NCBI GenBank assembly: GCA_937952975.1
Contig: CALFXX010000112.1
Span: 1-59,604 of the forward strand
Length of the DNA: 59,604 nucleotides
Direction: 5' to 3'
Source: an uncultured Alcaligenaceae bacterium
GTDB taxonomy: Bacteria > Pseudomonadota > Gammaproteobacteria > Burkholderiales > Burkholderiaceae_B
A program made the position numbers and the translations under genes. The notes under the pieces were generated by a model. That model had not been told where the DNA came from and ran no database searches. It was given only the letters and a program-made list of their open reading frames with translations. This document shows, in pieces, positions 27,101-35,320 of this stretch; the stretch's first letter is position 1; the number at the start of each line of letters is the position of its first letter.

Positions 27101-27826
27101 GGTTGGTGGCACGGCCAACTGACGAAGGATATTTTCGGTTCGCATAACGAACTCAACTCGCTTACCCACAGACTCGGGTAACGAAGCTAACAACCGCAGT
27201 TCGTGACGAAACAAACTGTTGGTCAGACTTAAGTCAATTTGGGACACATTCAGCACGGGCGCCTGCCGCATCTGGTCGTACCAACGAAAACTCGCCTGGC
27301 GAATGACGATTTCACCTTGGTCCAACAGCCAACGCACAGCTAAGGTGTCGCGATCAAGTTTCAGCTGCTCATTTGTGTGCAGCGTAATCGGTTGGCCTGC
27401 AATCGAGACGCTACCGTCGTCGTGACGCGTTGCAGCCAGATCAATACCATTAATTTCTAGGCGCGTCAGTCGTAACTCGCGATCGAGCACGCTGCGCCAG
27501 GACACCAACGCAAAAGCGTCAGGCACTTGTATCAAGACATCGCCATTCACGTCGTTCACGGCAAGGTCTTTGAGTGCAAGAGTTGGGTTGAGCCCAGACC
27601 AGTCAGCCGAGAGCTCTGCGATCGACACCCTGGCGCCTAAAGCGGCCGAAACATGCTGCTCAATGAGCGGTCGCCAGTCGTTGATTCGAGGCAAGACCCA
27701 ATAACGCACCGTCAACATCGTCACCGCAGCTACAAAATAAAGCAGCAGCAGGCTCAAGATCGCAAGACGCAACAAATATTTGACAGGACGCAAAACGGAC
27801 AATTTAAAAAGGTTTTGTGAACTCAC
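24170..27826 (-). CDS. yhdP: YhdP family AsmA-like envelope protein
   Basis: The 1218-residue protein has one N-terminal membrane segment (about 19-42, LLRLAILSLLLLYF) and a very long periplasmic part made of repeated beta-rich AsmA/DUF3971-type segments, then an AsmA-like C-terminal domain with GLNGSAKVDFKNGVFEHV and the NPIAGLSALATQFLL helix. In E. coli YhdP, with TamB and YdbH, bridges the periplasm and carries phospholipids to the outer membrane. Length is close to YhdP (1266). It is divergent from glnE, with only about 78 bases between the likely starts. Confidence 0.88.
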   Translation of the reverse strand: MSSQNLFKLSVLRPVKYLLRLAILSLLLLYFVAAVTMLTVRYWVLPRINDWRPLIEQHVSAALGARVSIAELSADWSGLNPTLALKDLAVNDVNGDVLIQVPDAFALVSWRSVLDRELRLTRLEINGIDLAATRHDDGSVSIAGQPITLHTNEQLKLDRDTLAVRWLLDQGEIVIRQASFRWYDQMRQAPVLNVSQIDLSLTNSLFRHELRLLASLPESVGKRVEFVMRTENILRQLAVPPTREAEIYLEVQDLQLAGLTPWLDLPEISGSIAARAWIDVQDGLLGQSTLEVFAKKIALPLASNEKSALFAQTGQFRLTGWMADLLPEGHSPLLARSADHQGLLLSATTTGLKIDSALFEPSLLELGEVTARAKVFKNTAGLLAVESAQLDLKSAELAAQLQGSWVSTVATGAGLLDLTGLIAKAPANRLHQIVTTLTPVDTRQFLRSALTQGQFTQTAVTLKGDPAQFPFNQPGASGVFRLEGQYGGLTVDYDQSAPGGPRWPQLAQARGKIIVDKSSLSLTDSSAVLLQTNGAQLDVSRFEFKMPDFMLQPALTLDAVLDGQAKDYLTILRGAPLPSALKPTLERLEVDGRLKVPLSIQMKLDGDQAPLVKGQINFVGNTVGVGADVPALENVRGVVDFSEQSLRTENITAQFLGGESVLRGTWTEGSQSLQAEGVISVAALKGPVGAKGLLPFTGQTRYKAQLGSTKDRGYEAVVSSTLEGLAVNLPAPLGKTAQSRLPLTVRWVASPVKNDFRQTLSVSVANLLNGRFERPVGARPSPYFARAALAMGDALTLPASGLALDIKLDKVNFEDWSSLYDQVTQEPKRSAKAEFQVFPTLATARLRSPQVVLSDLTFTNLDITATQDSPNQWSARIVSKETDGSATWRAAAGALDGRIQARFSKLTLGAPDTGETEALKIDVIETQNWSDIPAIDLTIDDFTLYGSQLGRLRLVGSNQQRGELWNIEKLDLQSAAATTTATGQWRLKGPTRGVRLNADIAISDFGQFSTQMGHPGRVKGGSGTITAQIDWVNFPWVYSYQGLNGSAKVDFKNGVFEHVNSRSARLLELLSLQSLQRILSFNFRPGTEFKEGFPWSALTGSFAFTKGVVNTKDLTINSPIASILLMGNSDLDKKLWDMEADVRPQFDMSGAALATAFVVNPIAGLSALATQFLLRNPIEKAMTVKYAVTGPWDDPKLEPRGAPEPAATPNRASPGSAN

Positions 27827-27904
27827 ATTCTATAGGGTATTGTGCAAGCTTGTAGCCCTTGTCGCGCTCACCCGGTTTCAAGGCGACCTTCTAGGCCTCA
27901 CGGT

Positions 27905-30700
27905 ATGTCTGAATTCAACTTTTCCTCTGCCCTAGCCTGGTCTGGAGCACTACGTCGCCTGACGCAAAGCGATCCCACCTTTGCTCGCTGGCTCGAGCAA
28001 GAACACTCGCAGGCAATCACGACCGAGCGTTTACACAACTGGTTCGCTGAGCTTGCTGGGGTCCCGATCGGCAGCGCAATACTTGAGCTCTCTGCCTGCC
28101 GCCAAGTACTTCGTCTTTTACGTAAGCGCACCTTTTTTTTGCTCATGGTTCGAGATCTTGCGGGCCTTGCCTCGCTTGATGAAGTGGTCGCAACGATGTC
28201 AACCTTGGCGGATCGATGCATCGAACAGGCCTATCGCACGATCATGCACGACATGGTTGCGCTACACGGCCAGCCAAAAGACGCACTCACCGGTCGCCCT
28301 CAAGAAATGTTGATTATTGGCATGGGCAAACTAGGGGGCAGCGAGCTGAACGTCTCATCCGATATTGATCTGGTGATGCTCTACAACGAAGAAGGCGAAA
28401 CTGACGGCCCAAGGCCGCTGAGTTATCACGAGTTTTATGGTCGTCTGACACGCCGTATGATGCCGGTTCTTTCAGAGCTTGACGCGAATGGACAAGTCTT
28501 TAGAACTGACTTGCGCCTGCGCCCGGATGGCGACGCGGGGCCGCTGGCCTGGAGCTTGGACGCTTTTGAACAATATTTATTTACCCAAGGGCGCGAATGG
28601 GAGCGTTATGCCTGGCTGAAAGGTCGGGTGATTCCGGCCCGTGCGTTTGATGACAGCGATTCGACCTCTCAGGTGCAACAGTTTGAAAGCTTGCGCCAAC
28701 CCTTCGTCTACCGAAAATACTTTGACTTTAGTACCTTGGCTGCACTGCGCACCTTGCGTGAACGTATCCGTCTGGATCTGCAACGTAAATCCCTGGCCCG
28801 CCCCGGCTTAGAGACCCAGCTCAATATCAAACTAGGCGAAGGCGGTATTCGAGAAATTGAGTTTATTGTGCAGCTGTCGCAATTGATTAAGGGGGGACGT
28901 ATGCCCGCCTTACAGCAGCGAGGCTTGCTGGTCGCGCTTGAGGCTCAAACCCGCGCGGCACTGATCCCCAGCGCGACCGCAGAACGATTAGCACAGGCCT
29001 ATCTGTTTATGCGACGCACCGAGCACGCGTTGCAGTACGCCGAAGACGAGCAGACGCATCAACTTCCAGTTCAACGCGAGCGCTTGGCCGAACTGGCACA
29101 CGCTTTGCGCTTATCACTGCCTGACTTTGAGCAAACCCTTGCCAAACATCGACTCTTTGTCGCTGACACCTTTCGTGACTCGTTTCGTATCGCCGGGTTG
29201 GGCGATGGTTTCAATGAGACAGAGCGTGAATTACAAGAAAAGTCGTCACCAAGCTTATCGCTTGAATCAAGCTTATTGAATTTTGGAGAACACACGGCGG
29301 CCTTGGCGTCGAGGGTGGATACATTTTTAGAGGGCCACCGGATTCGCGCGTTATCGGCGACGAGCCGCAACCGCATCGACACCTTACTACCGCTGGCGTT
29401 AACAGCAGCGCAACAGACCACGCAGCCACTGACTGCGGCCTTGAGGCTGCTAGATTTAATTGAAACAGTCGCACAGCGTGGTGCCTATCTGGCGCTGCTT
29501 GCCGAGTATCCCGAAACGATGGCGCGTATTGCTCGGATGATGGCGGCGAGCCCTTGGGCCGCACAATATGTGATCCAACATCCGTTGGTGCTCGACAGCC
29601 TGATCGCATGGCCCACACTCATGGAGCCGGTGGATATCGACCGGGTGGCAGCAGCGATGCACGAAGATCTTGACGCGTGCATTTTGCCTGATGGGTCGTT
29701 TGATATCGAGCAGCAAATGAACCTGATGCGCGATACGCAACGGCAGGTCAGCTTTCAATTGCTGGCACAAGACCTCGAAGGAATACTCACGGTCGAACGC
29801 TTAGCCGATCAATTATCAGCCCTGGCCGACACACTCTTGCAAGAAGCCTTAGTTAGGGTCTGGCCGCAGGTATGTCCGTCTGAGAAGCCGGGCTGTCAGG
29901 ACGAACCTCAGATAGCGATCATTGCTTATGGACGCCTGGGCGGCAAAGAGCTTGGCTATTCTTCTGATCTAGATTTAGTTTATTTGTACGAAGATTCGCG
30001 CGAGGATGCAGAGGAGCTTTACGCAAAGCTTGCCCGCCGCCTGACCTCGTGGCTGTCAACGATGACTTCATCGGGTCGGCTCTATGACATTGACCTGCGC
30101 CTGCGACCCGACGGCGAGTCTGGCTTACTGGCCACCTCGATTGAGTCCTTCAAGCAATACCAGCAAAGTCACGCCTGGCCGTGGGAGCATCAAGCGCTGA
30201 CGCGCGCGCGCTTTGCCGCAGGCAACCGACGCGTTGGTGCAATGTTCGAGCAGATTCGGTGCGAGATTTTGAAACACCCGCGATCACCGGCGCCCTTTGC
30301 TCAACAAGTGCGCGCAATGCGCGACAAAATGACGGCGGGACACCCAAACATCAGCCAACAGTTTGATCTGAAGCACGACCACGGCGGGATGGTTGACTTA
30401 GAGTTTGTGACCCAGTATTTGATCTTGGTACACGCGGGTCACTATCCTGAGTTACTCAATAACTTAGGCAATATTGCGTTATTGCAGATTGCGGGCAAAG
30501 TCGGACTCATCCCAACAGAGCTAGCACAGCGCGCAAGTGACGCTTACCGTAACTTGCGACGCCGCCAACACGAAGTACGCCTACAAGGCGCCGATAAAGC
30601 ACGCGTCGCGCAAGACGAGTTGTTAGAAGAACGTGGTGCCGTACAAGAATTGTGGGAAGAGGTCTTGGGTGAAGCGCCTCTGACAACTGGATCGCCATGA
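27905..30700 (+). CDS. glnE: Bifunctional glutamine synthetase adenylyltransferase/deadenylase
   Basis: The ATG at 27905 gives 931 residues beginning MSEFNFSS; a GTG 21 codons upstream would leave only 15 bases to yhdP and adds a non-family stretch. Two nucleotidyltransferase domains are visible, each with the signature G(K/R)LGG.EL..SSD(I/L)DL: an N-terminal deadenylase (around 140-165) and a C-terminal adenylylase (around 680-710), each followed by a PII-uridylyl-transferase-associated domain. The enzyme adjusts glutamine synthetase activity to nitrogen supply. It stands alone between yhdP and queH. Confidence 0.96.
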   Translation: MSEFNFSSALAWSGALRRLTQSDPTFARWLEQEHSQAITTERLHNWFAELAGVPIGSAILELSACRQVLRLLRKRTFFLLMVRDLAGLASLDEVVATMSTLADRCIEQAYRTIMHDMVALHGQPKDALTGRPQEMLIIGMGKLGGSELNVSSDIDLVMLYNEEGETDGPRPLSYHEFYGRLTRRMMPVLSELDANGQVFRTDLRLRPDGDAGPLAWSLDAFEQYLFTQGREWERYAWLKGRVIPARAFDDSDSTSQVQQFESLRQPFVYRKYFDFSTLAALRTLRERIRLDLQRKSLARPGLETQLNIKLGEGGIREIEFIVQLSQLIKGGRMPALQQRGLLVALEAQTRAALIPSATAERLAQAYLFMRRTEHALQYAEDEQTHQLPVQRERLAELAHALRLSLPDFEQTLAKHRLFVADTFRDSFRIAGLGDGFNETERELQEKSSPSLSLESSLLNFGEHTAALASRVDTFLEGHRIRALSATSRNRIDTLLPLALTAAQQTTQPLTAALRLLDLIETVAQRGAYLALLAEYPETMARIARMMAASPWAAQYVIQHPLVLDSLIAWPTLMEPVDIDRVAAAMHEDLDACILPDGSFDIEQQMNLMRDTQRQVSFQLLAQDLEGILTVERLADQLSALADTLLQEALVRVWPQVCPSEKPGCQDEPQIAIIAYGRLGGKELGYSSDLDLVYLYEDSREDAEELYAKLARRLTSWLSTMTSSGRLYDIDLRLRPDGESGLLATSIESFKQYQQSHAWPWEHQALTRARFAAGNRRVGAMFEQIRCEILKHPRSPAPFAQQVRAMRDKMTAGHPNISQQFDLKHDHGGMVDLEFVTQYLILVHAGHYPELLNNLGNIALLQIAGKVGLIPTELAQRASDAYRNLRRRQHEVRLQGADKARVAQDELLEERGAVQELWEEVLGEAPLTTGSP

Positions 30701-30823
30701 AAAAGCTGTCGCACTTCTTGTTAAACTGACCGCCTAACGACTAGTCGCGTACCGCCCCCAAGAGCGTCGTCTGACATTTAGGGCGAGCACCGCTAGATAC
30801 CTATTTCTCAATTGGATTAGATC

Positions 30824-31498
30824 GTGACAGACCCCCTACGCCCGAGTTTTTCGCTACCCGAAGGCCGAACCAAAGTGCTGCTGCACTCTTGCTGTGCGCC
30901 CTGCTCGGGTGAAGTCATGGAAGCGATGCTGGCTGCAGGCATTCAATACGATATATTTTTTTATAATCCTAATATTCATCCGGTTAAAGAATACGAAATC
31001 CGTAAAAATGAAAATATCAGGTTTGCCGAAAAACACGGCATTCGCATGATTGATGCTGACTACGATGTCGACAATTGGTTTGACCGCATAAAAGGGCTTG
31101 AAAACGAACCCGAACGCGGCGAGCGTTGCACACAATGCTTTGATATGCGCTTTGAGCGTACAGCTCTTTATGCCTATGAGCATGGCTACGACACCATCAC
31201 GAGTTCTCTGGGCATCTCGCGCTGGAAAGACATGAACCAAATCAACGCAAGCGGCGAACGTGCGGCTGCCCGTTACGACCAACTTCTGTATTGGACGTAC
31301 AACTGGCGCAAACATGGTGGCTCGGCTCGCATGATAGAAATCAGTAAGCGCGAAGAGTTTTATCAGCAAGAGTATTGCGGTTGCGTCTACTCGCTACGCG
31401 ACACCAATCGTCATCGACGTTCGCAGGGTCGCGAGCGTATTGCCCTAGGGGTTAAGTTTTATGGTCGGGATGAGCTAAAAGCGTCGACAGACGAGTAA
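30824..31498 (+). CDS. queH: Epoxyqueuosine reductase QueH
   Basis: The 224-residue protein starts at a GTG. It performs the last step of queuosine synthesis in tRNA, as the non-homologous alternative to QueG. The cysteine set is complete: HSCCAPC (Cys23, Cys24, Cys27), ERCTQC (Cys102, Cys105) and YCGC (Cys185, Cys187), ligands for the [4Fe-4S] cluster and a mononuclear iron. It lies 120 bases after glnE. Its last 47 bases overlap the convergent end of the deacetylase gene. Confidence 0.93.
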   Translation: MTDPLRPSFSLPEGRTKVLLHSCCAPCSGEVMEAMLAAGIQYDIFFYNPNIHPVKEYEIRKNENIRFAEKHGIRMIDADYDVDNWFDRIKGLENEPERGERCTQCFDMRFERTALYAYEHGYDTITSSLGISRWKDMNQINASGERAAARYDQLLYWTYNWRKHGGSARMIEISKREEFYQQEYCGCVYSLRDTNRHRRSQGRERIALGVKFYGRDELKASTDE

Positions 31499-32285
31499 CC
31501 TGTAAACCTTGCTGCTGCAATTGCGACGCGAAAGCATCCCCTGACAAGACCCGAAACTCTTGAACGCGATCAGCGCCAAACGCCAAGGTGGGCGACGCAT
31601 GGGTCGCAGGATGCACCATAAACAACATCTGTGATGCGGCTTGTTCGAGCCACGCGGCCAGCATCGTTTCGTACGCAGGATGTGGGCGATCAAAGTCATA
31701 CGCCCCTGCAAAGCCGTGATTGCTTTGAATACCTGCTTGTTTAGCCAAACCTATCAAACTTGACGCACCCAATGCGCCGATCAAGCGAGCCTTTAAGCGC
31801 TGCATCAGAGGCAACTGCGCAGACATGGGGGCCGGACGTGTGTCGCGAATCCACGGCAAATTATTCGAGTAACGTCGCAGTACGGCCTGCAGCAATACAT
31901 CGCGCACCACCGGAAACTGATGAACATGCAAATGTCCATCGATAAAAGCTGGGGCTTGTCCCACATACTTTTCAAACAAATCAAGTTGGGCTTCAACTTG
32001 CTGAGCAATGTCCTGCCTGGCGATCAGGCCCGAATACGTGCGCCATAATAATTGTCCCAAAGGAAGGCACAGCCCCGTTTGCCCAAGAGGCTCGGTGAGG
32101 TTTAAGTGCAGCCCGAGATCGATCGGTAACCCCTTGAGCGCCAGCGCAGACTGTTCGAAATTGGGAGCTTGCACGAGGCACCCCGTTGCGCTGATTCGCC
32201 CAAGCTGCGCAAGAGCAACGATCGCCTGATCGACACCGGCTTCGAGTCCAAAATCGTCGGCACAAAAAATAATCGGGATCGGCAT
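31452..32285 (-). CDS. ChbG/HpnK (YdjC) family polysaccharide or glycolipid deacetylase
   Basis: The ATG at 32285 gives 277 residues and puts the metal motif ADDFG at residues 9-13, as in the family; a GTG at 32318 overlapping the upstream stop is an alternative. Family features are present: GLHLNLTEP, GHLHVHQFPVVRD and NHGFAGAYDF. Members remove N-acetyl groups from chito-oligosaccharides, hopanoid head groups or undecaprenyl-phosphate sugars (NaxD of Francisella, LgmC of Bordetella). The gene directly follows a polyprenyl-phosphate glycosyltransferase gene, which argues for the last role here. That is inference from neighbourhood and family. Confidence 0.82.
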   Translation of the reverse strand: MPIPIIFCADDFGLEAGVDQAIVALAQLGRISATGCLVQAPNFEQSALALKGLPIDLGLHLNLTEPLGQTGLCLPLGQLLWRTYSGLIARQDIAQQVEAQLDLFEKYVGQAPAFIDGHLHVHQFPVVRDVLLQAVLRRYSNNLPWIRDTRPAPMSAQLPLMQRLKARLIGALGASSLIGLAKQAGIQSNHGFAGAYDFDRPHPAYETMLAAWLEQAASQMLFMVHPATHASPTLAFGADRVQEFRVLSGDAFASQLQQQGLQVTRLSTLLAHPDHKT

Positions 32286-32310
32286 TGGCGATACGCCACG
32301 CTGCGCCGCA

Positions 32311-33324
32311 CTAATCACGAAAGCGCCGTCCGCTTGAGTGACGCACGATATAAAGCGGACGCCCTTTTACTTCTTCAAAAATTCGGGCGATGTATTCGCC
32401 GACGATACCGATTGAGATCAGTGTGATCCCCGAAAAAAACAAGAGGATGGTCACGATGGTCGGCCAACCGCTTACCGGATTTGAGAACAAAAAATACTCA
32501 CAAATAATATAAAGGCCATACACAAATGAGCACATCGAGACCAGAAAACCAAACAGGCTCACAGCGCGCAGCGGCCAGGTGGTAAACGAGGTTAGACCCG
32601 CCAGCGCCAAGGTCAGTAACTTTAAGGCGCTGTAGTGTGTTTGGCCGTGTTGCCGCTCGTCGGGCGTGTAGGTAATTGGCTCGGAGTCAAAGCCCACCCA
32701 GGCGTAAAGGCCTTTCATGAAGCGGTTGCGCTCTGGAAGCTGACAAAGCGCGTTGACAACGGCGCGATCCATTAACCGAAAGTCACCCGCATCGGGAGGT
32801 ACTTTGACGCCCCGCGAACCCGCCAGCAAGGAGTAAAACAATTTTGTGCCCCAGCGCTTGCTGGCGCTTTCGTCGTCGCGGGTTTCGCGCACGGCGTAGA
32901 CCATATCAACACCAGCCTGCCAGCGTGCGAGCATCGCAGGCAACAACTCGGGCGGGTGTTGCAGGTCGGCATCCAGAATCATGACGACATCGCCCGAGGC
33001 AGCCTCGATGCCAGCCGTGATGGCGGGCTCTTTGCCGAAGTTACGCGACAATTGCACAAAGCGAAACCCAGGATTGTTCACCCACGCGGCCATCAAACTT
33101 GCGGTGGCATCGCGACTGCCATCATCGACCACGATGACTTCCCAGTTGGCTCCGGTTTGAGCAAGCACTGCTTGTAGGCGCGGCAACAAGAGACCTAGAT
33201 TGTCGTGTTCATTAAACGCGGGCACCACACAACTGAGCGTTGCGCGGGCAAGATCACGGCCCTTGGCATGCGAGCCTGGGTCGGGCGCCTGAGGTGCGGC
33301 AGAGGGTAAGGTTGATGAGGTCAT
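32311..33324 (-). CDS. Family 2 polyprenyl-phosphate glycosyltransferase (GtrB/ArnC/LgmA-like)
   Basis: The start at 33324 gives 337 residues and leaves 16 bases after the EamA gene; the frame is open 16 codons further up. The N-terminal GT-A domain carries VVDDGSRD and ILDADLQHPPE (metal and donor binding), and the C-terminus holds two membrane helices (about 255-320, FGFLVSMCSFVYGLYIICEY and ILLFFSGITLISIGIVGEYI) ending in the EEVKGRPLY motif. Such enzymes load a sugar on undecaprenyl phosphate at the inner membrane for later transfer to LPS or lipid A. Pairing with a deacetylase suggests an N-acetylhexosamine donor. Confidence 0.88.
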   Translation of the reverse strand: MTSSTLPSAAPQAPDPGSHAKGRDLARATLSCVVPAFNEHDNLGLLLPRLQAVLAQTGANWEVIVVDDGSRDATASLMAAWVNNPGFRFVQLSRNFGKEPAITAGIEAASGDVVMILDADLQHPPELLPAMLARWQAGVDMVYAVRETRDDESASKRWGTKLFYSLLAGSRGVKVPPDAGDFRLMDRAVVNALCQLPERNRFMKGLYAWVGFDSEPITYTPDERQHGQTHYSALKLLTLALAGLTSFTTWPLRAVSLFGFLVSMCSFVYGLYIICEYFLFSNPVSGWPTIVTILLFFSGITLISIGIVGEYIARIFEEVKGRPLYIVRHSSGRRFRD

Positions 33325-33340
33325 GCCCGAATGATAACGT

Positions 33341-34213
33341 TTAACGCGCCTTTTGCAGAGCCAGACTGGCACTGAGTATTGTCAAAATGATCAGGGCCGC
33401 CCCCAGCAGCGTGCGTGGCGACGGCTCTTGACTAAAAAACCACCAAGCGAAGGCAATCGCGTAGATGGGCTCGAGCGCCACCACAAGCCCCGCACTGCGG
33501 GCGGGCAAGTGACGCAAGCTCAACACAAACAAAAGATGCGCCAGGCCTGTACATAAGATCCCTAAGGCCGCGACCCAAAGCCAATTCACCAGACTAATCT
33601 GGCTCAGTGAGCCGACCACCCAGGGCGACATCACCAAAAAAACCACGGCATTTTGCAAGCCTGCCACAGCAAAAGCGTTGACCGAGACCAAATAGCGCCG
33701 GTTTAAGACCGCCAACACACCAAAACTCGCCCCGGACAACAAGCCCCACAGTAGGCCCTCAGTGCCTAAATTTGACAATTCGAACGACGGGGTGATGAGC
33801 AGCAGCCCAAGGCTGACCAGCCAGAGGCGTAGCCATTCGGCCCGGGTGACGGCCTCGCGCAACAGCCCCCACTCAATGAGCGTAATAAAGGCTGGGAAGC
33901 TTGCAAAACCCAGTGTCGCGATGGCGATGCCGCCGACTTTGACAGAAATAAAAAAGGTGACCCAGTGCACAGCCAGGACTGCGCCAGAGAGTAGCAAAGC
34001 GACCCAGCGGCCGTGGCCCAAGACGCTTGAGCGTGGCTCAGTCAGAAAGAGACGACCAAACAGAGCCAGCGACAACACCGCAAAAGCTGCTCGACCCCAC
34101 GTGATGAATACCGGATCGGCCGTAATCAACTCGCCCAACACACCGGTTGCACCGAACAAGACTGCAACAAGGTGCACCGCAAACAGAGATTGAGTGCGGT
34201 TCAACCCGGCCAT
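33341..34213 (-). CDS. EamA/DMT family transporter (RhaT-like)
   Basis: The 290-residue protein is an inner-membrane protein of about ten hydrophobic segments made of two EamA repeats (1-140 and 145-290). Members export amino acids or other metabolites. Its start overlaps the racemase gene by 13 bases, so it is in the same operon. Possible roles are exporting an amino acid or moving something for the glycolipid genes downstream; the substrate cannot be read from the sequence. Confidence 0.85.
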   Translation of the reverse strand: MAGLNRTQSLFAVHLVAVLFGATGVLGELITADPVFITWGRAAFAVLSLALFGRLFLTEPRSSVLGHGRWVALLLSGAVLAVHWVTFFISVKVGGIAIATLGFASFPAFITLIEWGLLREAVTRAEWLRLWLVSLGLLLITPSFELSNLGTEGLLWGLLSGASFGVLAVLNRRYLVSVNAFAVAGLQNAVVFLVMSPWVVGSLSQISLVNWLWVAALGILCTGLAHLLFVLSLRHLPARSAGLVVALEPIYAIAFAWWFFSQEPSPRTLLGAALIILTILSASLALQKAR

Positions 34214-34938
34214 CCGAGGGGAGCAGCCCAGCCTGTATAGGTTTTAGGCAAGGGCGTGGCGTAGTCGCCCTGTTTACTTGTCCCTAATCCCAAGGCCGCT
34301 AAAGCTTCAGCAAATTTGACGGCAACGGCGACACCGTCGATGACGGGTACTCCAAGCCGCTCAGTCAGGGTATGACACAGGGCTGACATACCGGCGCAGC
34401 CCAGCACAATCGCACCACTACGGTCTTTGCTCAAAGCGGCGCGGGCGACCTCTTCGATCTGGCGCGTCATCGGTTCGCCGCCATCTTCCAGATCCAAAAC
34501 AGCAATATCGGTGCCGTGCACTCCACGACACTGGTGTTCAAAGCCATAACGTTGCACCAGGCGCTCGGCAATGATGCAAGTGCGTGTCATCGTTGTAACA
34601 ATTGAAAATCCCGTTGCAAGCATGCTGGCGGCATGAAACGCAGCTTCTGCGATGCCCAAAACAGGTGCACGGGTTGCCTCGCGCGCCGCTTCAAGTCCTG
34701 GATCGCCAAAACAGGCAATCACAATCGCGTCTGGGCTTTGCACTTGAGCGAGCCGTACTTGCTCTGCAACACCCGCAGCAGCAAAGGCTTCATCGTAATG
34801 CCCTTCAATCGAGAGCGGACCAAAAGTGGGATGTACCGCAATAATTTGGGTGCTAGCAGCTGCAACCGCCTGAGCGCTTTGGGCGATGCCAACAGTCATC
34901 GCGTCAGAGGTATTAGGGTTAATAAGGAGTAGTTTCAT
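34201..34938 (-). CDS. Asp/Glu/hydantoin racemase family protein
   Basis: The start at 34938 gives 245 residues beginning MKLLLINPNTSD, the family's usual start; the open frame runs 26 codons further up without family character. The two catalytic cysteines are in VIACFGDPGL and VLGCAGMSAL, and the LINPNTS motif binds the substrate carboxylate. Members racemise hydantoins (HyuE/Dcg1 type) or aspartate and glutamate. The gene is divergent from a five-gene ABC transporter operon, so the racemase may act on an imported compound. It is the first gene of a run with the EamA, glycosyltransferase and deacetylase genes. Confidence 0.85.
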   Translation of the reverse strand: MKLLLINPNTSDAMTVGIAQSAQAVAAASTQIIAVHPTFGPLSIEGHYDEAFAAAGVAEQVRLAQVQSPDAIVIACFGDPGLEAAREATRAPVLGIAEAAFHAASMLATGFSIVTTMTRTCIIAERLVQRYGFEHQCRGVHGTDIAVLDLEDGGEPMTRQIEEVARAALSKDRSGAIVLGCAGMSALCHTLTERLGVPVIDGVAVAVKFAEALAALGLGTSKQGDYATPLPKTYTGWAAPLGWPG

Positions 34939-35320
34939 TTTAAAAGGTCGGTTAACTTTATGAACAAGTGCAAGCAGAATGTTGCACCACAATGGACAAA
35001 ATGCCCCAAAATTCATCTATTCATGCACCAAGATGTTGCGCAAAATAAGGGGCAAACGCTAAGGGGTGTTTGGCGCGACCAAACGCTGAGCCATAGGATT
35101 TCTTGGTCAGACAGCGTTTGAGCATCAAAACGTTTGACTGCAAACCTCATTGCGCATGGCACGTTATTTGCTTGTGATGATACAACGAGGTTGGGATGTT
35201 TTTGTAGGCCGTATGTAGTCTGCGTTACACCTCGCCTTTAGGACCGTATGTTGTACCGCATTTAGATCGCATGTTCGACACCTTTGCCACGATTCCGTTA
35301 TTCAATCATCCGGAGAATCC
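34939..35320. promoter_or_regulatory. Divergent control region with repeated CAAACG motifs
   Basis: No gene is seen in these 382 bases between the racemase (-) and the binding-protein gene (+). Motif caaacgct occurs at 35053-35060 and 35080-35087 and inverted at 35113-35120, and a related caaaacgtttg lies at 35126-35136. An inverted repeat gtttgg-cgcga-ccaaac (35068-35084) overlaps the second copy, and caaacgctg/cagcgtttg (35080-35088 with 35112-35120) forms a wider one. This clustering is what a multi-site operator looks like. The ABC operon start has a GGAGA Shine-Dalgarno. Confidence 0.5.
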
